Assembly (NCBI RefSeq): GCF_938017775.1
Contig: NZ_CALIIU010000023.1
Coordinates: 1-34,316 of the forward strand
DNA length: 34,316 nt
Direction of reading: 5' to 3'
DNA from: an uncultured Campylobacter sp.
GTDB lineage: Bacteria > Campylobacterota > Campylobacteria > Campylobacterales > Campylobacteraceae
Below, piece after piece: positions 8,063-15,251 of this stretch (position 1 is its first letter; the number at the start of each line of letters is the position of its first letter). Both the position numbers and the translations under genes were made by a program. The notes beneath the pieces are model-generated. The model worked only from the letters and a program-made list of their open reading frames with translations, searched no databases and was not told the origin of the DNA.

Positions 8063-8689
8063 ATGTATGTAATATTCGAAGGTATCGACGGCGTGGGCAA
8101 AAGCACGCAGATAGCACGGCTGGCGGCGGCTTTTCCGCAGGCGATCGTGACCAAGGAGCCGGGCGGCACGAAGCTCGGCGAGGCGGTGCGAAGCCTCGTT
8201 TTGGGCGAGGATTTTAAGTGGCCGCGCGGCAGCGTAAATCTGCGCGAAGCCTGCGGCGAAATTTCAAAGCGCGCCGAGCTGCTTTTGTTCCTCGCAGACC
8301 GCGCCGAGCACTACGAGCGCGTGATAAAGGGCGGCGCGGACAGGCTCGTGCTAAGCGATCGCGGCTTCATCTCGGGGCTTGCCTATGCGCTGGCAAACGA
8401 CGAAAACGCGGATCTTAGCGAGCTCATCGCGCTTAATAAATTTGCGCTCGGGGGCAAATTTGCAGATAAAATCGTGCTGTTCTTGGCGGACGAGCAGCTC
8501 GTCAAGAAACGGCTCAAAACGCGCGCTAGCAGTGATATAATCGAAGCTCGCGGTCTAAAATACCTAATGCGCGTGCAAGATCTTATGGCGCAGGCGTGCA
8601 CGGCGTGCGGAGTTCAGACCCTAAAAATCGACGCCGCACAATCCGAAGAAGCGATCTGCGATCAGATAAGAAATTTTATACTTTCTTAA
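8063..8689 (+). CDS. tmk: Thymidylate kinase
   Basis: Tmk phosphorylates dTMP to dTDP for DNA synthesis. The 208-residue protein has the P-loop GIDGVGKST (7-15), the substrate motif EPGGTKLGE (32-40), the DR motif at residues 99-100 with SGLAYA after it, and the AELLLFLADR helix (71-80). Between SLVLGE and AELLLFL there is a stretch of about 20 residues, longer than the dozen in E. coli, so a small insert is likely around residues 51-68. AAAGGCG lies just before the ATG. It is the usual partner of coaD and ubiX but is here separated from them by 1.7 kb. Confidence 0.96.
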   Translation: MYVIFEGIDGVGKSTQIARLAAAFPQAIVTKEPGGTKLGEAVRSLVLGEDFKWPRGSVNLREACGEISKRAELLLFLADRAEHYERVIKGGADRLVLSDRGFISGLAYALANDENADLSELIALNKFALGGKFADKIVLFLADEQLVKKRLKTRASSDIIEARGLKYLMRVQDLMAQACTACGVQTLKIDAAQSEEAICDQIRNFILS

Positions 8690-9001
8690 ATTTTAAGACG
8701 CGGAATTCTGCCGCGGTAGTTGATTTCTAAGCTCTGCCGTGAAATTTTAACTATGAAATTCCGCCCATAAAATTTCAGCTCCAAATTTCGTAATAGAATT
8801 TTACAGGCATGGTTCTAGGCAAAATTTCATGAGCGGAATTTGTTTTATAATTTCGCAGCAAAATTTCGCCACGGAATTCTGTCTTAAAATTCCGCCGCAG
8901 ACCAAAAAGCGCGAAATTTCATAAGCGAAATCTTGCACGGAATTTTAATCCACGGATTTGCAGGCGGAATTCCGCTTAAGTTTTAGATCAAAAGGATAGC
9001 G
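8690..9001. repeat. Spacer densely packed with RAATTY words and small palindromes
   Basis: By hand count about 15 RAATTY hexamers (AAATTT, GAATTT, AAATTC, GAATTC) lie in these 312 bases, many in the context CGGAATT or AATTCCG. They form inverted pairs: CGGAATT 8872-8878 with AATTCCG 8888-8894 (9-base loop), a 12-base perfect palindrome GCGGAATTCCGC at 8964-8975, and CGCGG 8699-8703 with CCGCG 8711-8715 just past the tmk stop. No gene is seen. Confidence 0.7.
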
Positions 9002-9589
9002 ATGAAGACGTTAAAGTTTGTTTTACGCAAGGTTTTTAAATTTATATTTCTGTTTTGGGTGGTCATAAGCTCGCTTTTCGGCACATATATGATCGCCGAT
9101 AAATTTTTCGGTCGTACCGTCGTAGCCTGGACGCTAATCCGTGATTTCAGCAGCGCTTCGCTGGATCTTAAGGATTTTAGCATCAGCGCTAGCTTAAGAG
9201 CTACCGCTATCGGCGGACGATTATGGCGCGATGATCGCGAGCCGAAGCCCGACTTCTCGGACGATAATTCCACCGGCGCCCCGTATGAACTAAGTATAAA
9301 ATTTGACCACGTGAGCGCGCCTGGAATCGTGCTGAAAAATATCAAACTCGAGCAGGTGCAAAGCGGGCGCGTCGTGTTTGAAAAGAATGAGCTAGAGGTG
9401 CCACTAGAGCCGGGCTACAGCGGTTACAAAAGCGGCATATTAGAGATACCGGGTCTTGATTCTACGCATGTTAGACATAGACTGAGCGCCGAAATATGCG
9501 TGTATAGCGGCGCTTGCACAAGCTTTGTGCATTATTTCTTGCCGTACAGACATGTAGAGGGCACAGCGGCTCTGCGAGGTATTTTTTAG
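9002..9589 (+). CDS. Unrecognised single-pass membrane protein, 195 residues
   Basis: I recognise no family. The N-terminus is strongly basic (KTLKFVLRKVFKF), followed by one hydrophobic helix at about residues 12-33. The rest is soluble and probably periplasmic, with alternating beta-like segments from residue 90 on and two cysteines close together (CVYSGAC), which could form a disulphide. The ATG has AAAGGA 5 bases upstream. It is the last plus-strand gene before a convergent minus-strand membrane protein. No pathway can be inferred from context. Confidence 0.75.
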   Translation: MKTLKFVLRKVFKFIFLFWVVISSLFGTYMIADKFFGRTVVAWTLIRDFSSASLDLKDFSISASLRATAIGGRLWRDDREPKPDFSDDNSTGAPYELSIKFDHVSAPGIVLKNIKLEQVQSGRVVFEKNELEVPLEPGYSGYKSGILEIPGLDSTHVRHRLSAEICVYSGACTSFVHYFLPYRHVEGTAALRGIF

Positions 9590-9863
9590 CCGCGAAAGAT
9601 TCGGCGCGAAATTTTAAAACATAAAATTTACGGCGGTATGGATTAATTTGGCTGAATAAACGAATAGATTATCAATGCCAGTAACGTGGCGGTATGGTTT
9701 ATTTGCGTGGCGGAATTTTGTAGCTTGCCGTATTTGTGCGAAACGAAATTTCAAAATTTCGCGGCGCATAAAATTTATAGCGCAGTGCAGAATTCTGCTA
9801 TGCAAAATTTGAGGCTACGTAATTATGAAATTCTACGCTGTACATTTATGCGGCGGGGTAGCG

Positions 9864-10577
9864 CTATTTCTTACGACGCTTGCGCCACGATGAGAGTTTT
9901 TGCATGTAGGTAGAGCAAACCAGATACGAACACATGAATGCGAGCGCTAAAGAAGAAAAGAAATAATCCCCAAAGCCCAAAATATCGCAAATATAAAGCA
10001 ATACCGTAAGCGCGATGATAAAAACGGCAGTAAAAAGCATAAGGAATATAGCAAAGTAGGTGCACGTCAAAAATATCCGTGTCAAACGAGGTGCGCGCCT
10101 TTCAATAGCGCGGACGATCGCATAAACGTATGCCAGAATTATCATCGCAACAAACGCAAGCGACGCGCAAGTGTAGAAAAAATCGCCTAGGTTTGGGAAT
10201 GCGTCTTTTGCGAACGCAAAATAGATCGCGTAAAATACCGCCGTGGCGAAAAAGATCAGACCGAACGTAATCAAAATATTCCAAGCTAAAGATAGTGCGC
10301 GCTTCGCGGCATCCAGCGAGCTCAACGCAAAATCGCAAGCATATTTCAAAGGCGTTCTGCGGCGCTCGACTTCCAAGGCGACGAGGCTGCCTAAATATCC
10401 TTGTTTGCAGTATTTTACGCGCACTAAATCGCCCTGCTTAAACAAGAACAACCTGCAACGCATACGAAAGCGAACGCCGCCTATCTCAAAAAGCACGAGC
10501 GTCTCGATCTCCTGCCTAAGGACGCGGACGTGCAAGTTTTCTATCCTGCCTTCGATACAGGGCTGCTTATTTCGCAT
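9864..10577 (-). CDS. Unrecognised membrane protein with N-terminal soluble domain, 237 residues
   Basis: Residues 1-75 form a soluble, strand-rich, OB-like domain (IEGRIENL, then GGVRFRMRCRLFLF and GDLVRVKY), followed by four probable membrane helices near 99-122, 134-154, 168-196 and 204-223, and a basic tail SSWRKRRKK. The opening GxIENL followed by a GDxVxV strand loosely resembles the layout of proteins labelled putative type VI effectors in enterobacteria; I offer this only as a lead. The start is well supported by GGAGG 3 bases before the ATG. It stands alone between two spacers. Confidence 0.75.
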   Translation of the reverse strand: MRNKQPCIEGRIENLHVRVLRQEIETLVLFEIGGVRFRMRCRLFLFKQGDLVRVKYCKQGYLGSLVALEVERRRTPLKYACDFALSSLDAAKRALSLAWNILITFGLIFFATAVFYAIYFAFAKDAFPNLGDFFYTCASLAFVAMIILAYVYAIVRAIERRAPRLTRIFLTCTYFAIFLMLFTAVFIIALTVLLYICDILGFGDYFFSSLALAFMCSYLVCSTYMQKLSSWRKRRKK

Positions 10578-11304
10578 AATCCTCCAAAATTAAGTTAAAT
10601 TTAGCGCCGCTTACTAGGCGCTTGTTTGCTCGGCGCTGGAAAAACCCACTCATCTTTCCCGCAAGGCTCTGCGGCGCGACGGAATTCTACGCGACAAAAT
10701 TCCGCGACTCCTAATTTCATGCGGCAAGATGGACTAATCGCGAGCTTGATTTTGAAATTTTCGCTAAATTCCGCCGCGCTTATCGGCGGTAAATTTAATA
10801 CGGTTAGCTTTACGAGCGCGGTTCGCACCGCATATTAAACAAACATGTTTAAATTTAAGATCATAAAATTTAAAAATCGCCGAATGTCAAATTACAAGCC
10901 GCAAATTTAAACGCAAAACTCAAATACTATCGCGCACAGATACAGCTTTGAGATCTTAGTAAAATTTTGCCCTTTAAATTTACGCGCAGTTTTTGCCGTG
11001 TATAATTTTAATGCAATTTTGGAAGTATTTCTTAGACGTATTTGCTAGGCGAATTTAAGCGCAAATCCAGCGCAGTGCAACTTTGCTTGCGTAAAATTTT
11101 AACGCGAGCAAAGCCGATTAAATTTGACCTCGAAATTTTAACGAGGCTTTAACGCACAAGTCTCGTTTTGTTCTAGCGATACAAATTTCAGCCGAAAGCC
11201 GCTGCTTGCAAAAAATCAAAATTTATTTAGCTCGCGTTTGAGCTAAAATTTACAAAATTTTAAAGCTAGCGCAGACCGAATTTCAACGTACCTAAAAATG
11301 AATT
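10578..11304. other. Spacer of 0.7 kb, RAATTY-rich, no supportable gene
   Basis: Two short frames of 70 and 75 codons overlap on opposite strands near 10601-10838, but neither has a ribosome site or recognisable product. An inverted pair CGGAATT 10680-10686 and AATTCCG 10698-10704 forms a 7-base-pair hairpin with an 11-base loop. The right end should hold the ychF 3' untranslated region, where I see no strong terminator. Confidence 0.55.
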
Positions 11305-12408
11305 CTAAACGTTAAATCTAAAATGCATCACGTCGCCGTCTTGTACGACGTAGTCCTTACCCTCAAGGCGCATCTTGCCCGCTTCTTTCGCCCTACTCTC
11401 GCCGCCGCACGCGATGAAATCATCAAATCCGATCACCTCTACTCTGATAAATCCGCGCTCAAAGTCGTTGTGGATCACGCTCGCGGCCTTTGGAGCCTTC
11501 CAGCCCTTCGTGATCGTCCACGCGCGCACCTCCATCTCGCCCGCGGTGAAGTAGCTGATGAGGCTGAGCTTTGCGAAGGATCGCTTGATGATGAGCTCCA
11601 GCCCGCTTTGCTGCGCGCCCAGGCTTTGCAGCATCTCGTGCGTCTCCTCATCGCTCAAGCCTATGAGCTCCTCTTCGATCTTGGCGCAGAGCTTGATCAC
11701 CTCCGCGCCGCGGGCGTTTGCGTATTCCTTTACGCGCGCGACATATTCGTTATCTTGCGCGATGCCGTCTTCGTCCACATTTGCGCCGTAGATTACATCT
11801 TTGGCACTAAGCAGGCGCAGCTCGCGATTTAAAGCGATGTAGCTTTCGTCCTCTTTGAGCGCGAAATTTGAAGCGGGCTTGCCGTCGTTTAGATGCGCCA
11901 AAAGCTCGTTTGCTACGGCTAGCGCCTCTTTAGCGCCCTTTTGATTTGCTTTGGCTTCCTTGCCGAGACGCTCGATCTTGCGGCTAAGCTGCTCGATGTC
12001 CGCTAAAATAAGCTCGGTTTCGATGATCTCGATGTCGCGGATAGGATCGACGCAGCCTTCGACGTGGGTTATGTCGCCGCTTTCGAAGCAGCGCACGATA
12101 TGAAGGATGATCTCGCACTCGCGGATATTTGAAAGAAATTTATTCCCCAGCCCCTCGCCCTTGCTAGCTCCGCGCACGAGGCCTGCGATATCTACAAACT
12201 CGATAGTCGAATGCACGATGCGACCGGGCTTAACAATCTGCGCTAGCTTGCCGAGCCTGGCATCGGGCACGGGCACGACCGCTTTATTAGGCTCAATCGT
12301 GCAGAACGGATAGTTCTGCGCCTGCGCGTTTTGTGCGCCGCTAAGTGCATTAAAAGTAGTGGATTTACCGACGTTCGGAAGCCCTACGATCCCTACTGAA
12401 AGCCCCAT
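11305..12408 (-). CDS. ychF: Redox-responsive ATPase YchF (OLA1-type Obg family)
   Basis: YchF is a ribosome-associated P-loop NTPase that prefers ATP and is linked to translation and oxidative stress. The 367-residue protein has the G1 motif GLPNVGKST (9-17), the switch/G3 region DIAGLV (73-78) followed by GASKGEGLGNKFL, the altered G4 region with NVDE in place of NKxD (which relaxes guanine specificity in the family), a coiled-coil helical insertion (about 130-200), and a C-terminal TGS domain ending DGDVMHFRFNV. Length is standard. The ATG directly follows the pepA stop (TAGATG), so it is the last gene of the long minus-strand run and is translationally coupled. Confidence 0.97.
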   Translation of the reverse strand: MGLSVGIVGLPNVGKSTTFNALSGAQNAQAQNYPFCTIEPNKAVVPVPDARLGKLAQIVKPGRIVHSTIEFVDIAGLVRGASKGEGLGNKFLSNIRECEIILHIVRCFESGDITHVEGCVDPIRDIEIIETELILADIEQLSRKIERLGKEAKANQKGAKEALAVANELLAHLNDGKPASNFALKEDESYIALNRELRLLSAKDVIYGANVDEDGIAQDNEYVARVKEYANARGAEVIKLCAKIEEELIGLSDEETHEMLQSLGAQQSGLELIIKRSFAKLSLISYFTAGEMEVRAWTITKGWKAPKAASVIHNDFERGFIRVEVIGFDDFIACGGESRAKEAGKMRLEGKDYVVQDGDVMHFRFNV

Positions 12409-13869
12409 CTACGCGTCCTTCAGCTCTTTGGCTAGAGCCTGCAAGAAATATAGGCTAGCTCTCACGCCCGCGCCAGTCGCGCCTGCCGCGTAATAGCCCC
12501 ACGCCTTTTCCAGATACGCAGGCCCCGCGATGTCGAGGTGCAGCCACTTGTCTTTATACTCGTCCTTTATAAATTTATCCAAAAACAGCCCCGCGGTTAT
12601 CGCGCCGCCGTACCTGCTGGAGGAGCAGTTGGAGATGTCTGCGATACTGCTTTTGATTAGCTCGCGCAGATAATCGTTAAATTCCAAAATACTAAATAGC
12701 TCGCCGCTACAATCGCTAAGATCTTTAAATTTACGCTTTAGCTCCTCGCTGTTTCCCATGATACCGCTAGTGTATTCGCCTAGCCCCACGACGCAAGCGC
12801 CGGTAAGCGTCGCCATATCGATTAGCAGACCTGGCTCAAGATCCTGCGCGTAGCTTAGGCAGTCGGCAAGCACGAGCCGCCCCTCTGCGTCGGTGTTTCG
12901 CACCTCTATGCTTACGCCGCTGCGACTAAGCAGCACGTCGTCGGGCTTATACGAATCGCCGCCGATCATATTTTCGGTAGCGCCGATGACCGCATGTATC
13001 TCAAACGGCAGCTCTAGCTCGGCAGCGCCCTTGATGATGCCCATCGCGGCAAGCGCGCCGCTTTTGTCGCTTTTCATCGTAAGCATATAATCGGCAGGCT
13101 TCAAACTTAGCCCGCCGCTGTCGTAAGTAAGCCCTTTGCCCACGAAAACGACGCGCTTTAGGCAGCGCTGCGGCTTATAGATCAGATGGATGAGGCGCGG
13201 CGGATGAGCACTGGAGCGATTAACCGCCAAAAACGCATTCATATTCTGCTCTCGCAAAAAGTCCTCGTCGTAAATTTTAACGCTCACGTCGTCGTAGTTT
13301 GAGGCTAGAATTTCAGCCTCGCTCGCCATCTTTTCGGGTGTGTAAATTTCAGGAATCTCATTGACGCCATCGCGCGTAAAATTTGCGGCGTTTGCCATCA
13401 CGGTGCCCTGCTGCACGCCGTAGTTCATCTTTTGCACGTCGGGGCTACTGCCGCCGTACTCCTGCGTAGAGATTAAAATTTCATTCAAGCTGGAGCTTTT
13501 CTTCTCGCTTTTGTATTTATTAAACTCATAGCCGCCCAAAAGCACGCCCTCGACCATCGCCATTGTACTTCTGCGGTCGCATCCGCATTTGTAAAAGGCG
13601 ATTTTAAAATTTTTGATCGCATAGCCCTTGAGCGCATTGTATGCGCTCGCAAGCGCCGCTCGCAACCTATCGAAGCTAAGCTCCTTAACGCCGACGTACA
13701 GCCGTCCGCTCTCGGCAAGGAGTAGATTGCCCTCGCCTTTGTAATTAAAAAGCGCAAACTTATCCGTGTCTTTAATAAATTCGTGATTTAAATTTTTATC
13801 CACAACTAAAATAACTTCAAAATCCGCCTCTATCTCGTTAATTTTACGATCTAGCAGTTTTACTTTCAT
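12409..13869 (-). CDS. pepA: Leucyl aminopeptidase (M17 family)
   Basis: PepA removes N-terminal residues from peptides in the cytoplasm using two metal ions. In other bacteria it can also bind DNA in site-specific recombination and gene control. The 486-residue protein shows the M17 metal and catalytic motifs GKGLTYDSGG (244-253) and NTDAEGRL (325-332), with Lys-rich MKSDKSGA between. The family consensus has phenylalanine in GITFDSGG; here it is tyrosine, a mild change. The N-terminal macro-like domain covers about residues 1-160. The start has AAAGGA 7 bases upstream, inside the end of dedA, whose last 26 bases overlap this gene. Confidence 0.96.
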   Translation of the reverse strand: MKVKLLDRKINEIEADFEVILVVDKNLNHEFIKDTDKFALFNYKGEGNLLLAESGRLYVGVKELSFDRLRAALASAYNALKGYAIKNFKIAFYKCGCDRRSTMAMVEGVLLGGYEFNKYKSEKKSSSLNEILISTQEYGGSSPDVQKMNYGVQQGTVMANAANFTRDGVNEIPEIYTPEKMASEAEILASNYDDVSVKIYDEDFLREQNMNAFLAVNRSSAHPPRLIHLIYKPQRCLKRVVFVGKGLTYDSGGLSLKPADYMLTMKSDKSGALAAMGIIKGAAELELPFEIHAVIGATENMIGGDSYKPDDVLLSRSGVSIEVRNTDAEGRLVLADCLSYAQDLEPGLLIDMATLTGACVVGLGEYTSGIMGNSEELKRKFKDLSDCSGELFSILEFNDYLRELIKSSIADISNCSSSRYGGAITAGLFLDKFIKDEYKDKWLHLDIAGPAYLEKAWGYYAAGATGAGVRASLYFLQALAKELKDA

Positions 13870-14467
13870 CTCGTTCCTTTCGTGAGTTCATAAAGTGATT
13901 TTCCATACGTTTAAATAGCCTAAAAAATAGATATAAAATTCCGCCTATGATAGGTATCGCAAAATACCAGTGTTGCTCGATTAGCCGCAGCCCGCTCCAG
14001 ATCTCCTCGCCGAAATACCACGCCAAAACCATCGTCGCACCAGACCAGCACCAAGCACTAAAAAGATTGATAATCGCAAATTTCTTTGCGCTGTAGCGAG
14101 TGATACCGATACTCATCGGGATGATGACGCGAAAGCCATACATATAGCGCTGCATTAAAATTATCGGCCAGCCGTAGCGTTGCAAAAGCAGGTGCGCGAT
14201 AGCAAATTTTCGGCGCTGTGCCGCGAGCTTTTTACTGATATATTTTTTATTGTAGCGACCGATATAAAAATAAAACTGATCGCCGCAAAATGCCCCAAGG
14301 CCCGCGACAAAGATACCTAGCGGCAAATTTATGTGCCCCTCGTGCGCCATGATACCGCCCAAAATCAGTGCGATTTCGCCTTCTAAAATACACCAAACGA
14401 AAAGCACGATATAGGCGTATTGGTGGTATTGTTGCAGTAAATTTTTAAGTAGCTCTTCCAAAATCAC
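13844..14467 (-). CDS. DedA family membrane protein
   Basis: DedA/VTT-domain proteins are inner-membrane transporters; in well-studied bacteria some flip polyprenyl phosphate or phospholipids and support envelope integrity. Starting at GTG 14467 gives 207 residues with the VTT core: ILEGEIALILGGIMAHEG with its acidic residues, GAFCGDQFYFYIGRYNKKY, and the arginine-bearing QRYMYGFRVIIPMSIGI segment, then C-terminal helices. A frame of 238 codons extends upstream inside apt but has no membrane or family character there. The GTG overlaps the apt stop by four bases (GTGA). A TTG at 14461, with AGAGG 7 bases ahead, is an almost equal alternative. The 3' end overlaps pepA by 26 bases. Confidence 0.88.
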   Translation of the reverse strand: MILEELLKNLLQQYHQYAYIVLFVWCILEGEIALILGGIMAHEGHINLPLGIFVAGLGAFCGDQFYFYIGRYNKKYISKKLAAQRRKFAIAHLLLQRYGWPIILMQRYMYGFRVIIPMSIGITRYSAKKFAIINLFSAWCWSGATMVLAWYFGEEIWSGLRLIEQHWYFAIPIIGGILYLFFRLFKRMENHFMNSRKERDESKTARS

Positions 14468-15012
14468 GCCTCTAAAACGCAATAAACGTTTGTGCGACGC
14501 GAAAACTCGCCTAGATCGTTTAACTCGCGCAAATTTAGCAAAAAGCACGCCTCGACGCACTTAGCCTGCGTCTGCGCAATGAGATCCAAAGCCGCGCGCG
14601 CGGTGCCTCCGGTGGCTATTAGATCATCAATTAACAGCACCTTGGCATCTTGCACGCCAGAGAATGCATCCACGTGCATCTCGACCTGATCAAAGCCGTA
14701 TTCAAGGCTGTATTTTTGCGAAATCGTGATATAAGGAAGCTTCTTTGGCTTTCTAATTGGCACAAAAGCAACCCTCAACCTCGCAGCAAGTGCCGCTGCA
14801 AAAATAAATCCGCGACTTTCTATGCCTACTATGTAATCAAGTCCGTAATCGGCGTAGCGCTCGGCTAGATGATCAAGCAGGAAATTAAACGCCTCGCGAT
14901 CGCCTACGAGCGTCGTGATATCGTAAAACAAAATACCGGGCTTTGGGAAGTCGCGCACGGTGCGGATCGAGCGAAATAAATAGCTTTTTTGCTCGTTGCT
15001 TAGACTTTTCAT
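14464..15012 (-). CDS. apt: Adenine phosphoribosyltransferase
   Basis: Apt salvages adenine by joining it to PRPP to make AMP. The 182-residue protein carries the PRPP-binding loop VLLIDDLIATGGTA (125-138) and the family N-terminal pattern RDFPKPGILFYDIT (20-33), with GIESRGFIF (63-71) forming the base pocket. Length matches the family. Its ATG overlaps the stop of the 80-residue gene upstream (ATGA), and its own stop overlaps the dedA start, so it is translated as part of the operon. Its position after rpiB links pentose-phosphate supply for PRPP with nucleotide salvage, but this may be chance. Confidence 0.97.
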   Translation of the reverse strand: MKSLSNEQKSYLFRSIRTVRDFPKPGILFYDITTLVGDREAFNFLLDHLAERYADYGLDYIVGIESRGFIFAAALAARLRVAFVPIRKPKKLPYITISQKYSLEYGFDQVEMHVDAFSGVQDAKVLLIDDLIATGGTARAALDLIAQTQAKCVEACFLLNLRELNDLGEFSRRTNVYCVLEA

Positions 15013-15251
15013 AGCTTACCTCTTTTCAATCTTGCGTTTTGGATTTTTAAGCTGCAGTTTTCGCTCTCCTCATTTTGCAGGGCCTCAATGCCGAAGCGAA
15101 GGGCAGTTTTGAGCTTTTCGTTATCGCTTTTAAGCTTTGAAATTCTTTCTTCGCTCTTGCGGAGCAAAGCATAAATTTTAGAATTTTTTCGGATCGATAG
15201 AATAAGTAGTGCTGCAAAAAATAGCGCTAAAACGCCTAATGCTACGCTCAT
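15009..15251 (-). CDS. Small membrane-anchored coiled-coil protein, 80 residues
   Basis: I recognise no family. The first 20 residues form one hydrophobic helix, and residues 25-75 are charged with leucine-spaced heptads (KIYALLRKSEERISKLKSDNEKLKTAL), a likely coiled coil facing the cytoplasm or periplasm. The gene overlaps rpiB by four bases upstream and apt by four bases downstream (ATGA at both joints), which strongly supports it being translated. The size and layout resemble FtsB/FtsL-like anchors only in general form. Confidence 0.8.
   Translation of the reverse strand: MSVALGVLALFFAALLILSIRKNSKIYALLRKSEERISKLKSDNEKLKTALRFGIEALQNEESENCSLKIQNARLKRGKL

Noticed and set aside
10601..10838. 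Overlapping 75- and 70-codon frames on opposite strands
   Set aside because: No ribosome sites, no recognisable product, and the sequence is RAATTY-rich spacer that stays open by composition.
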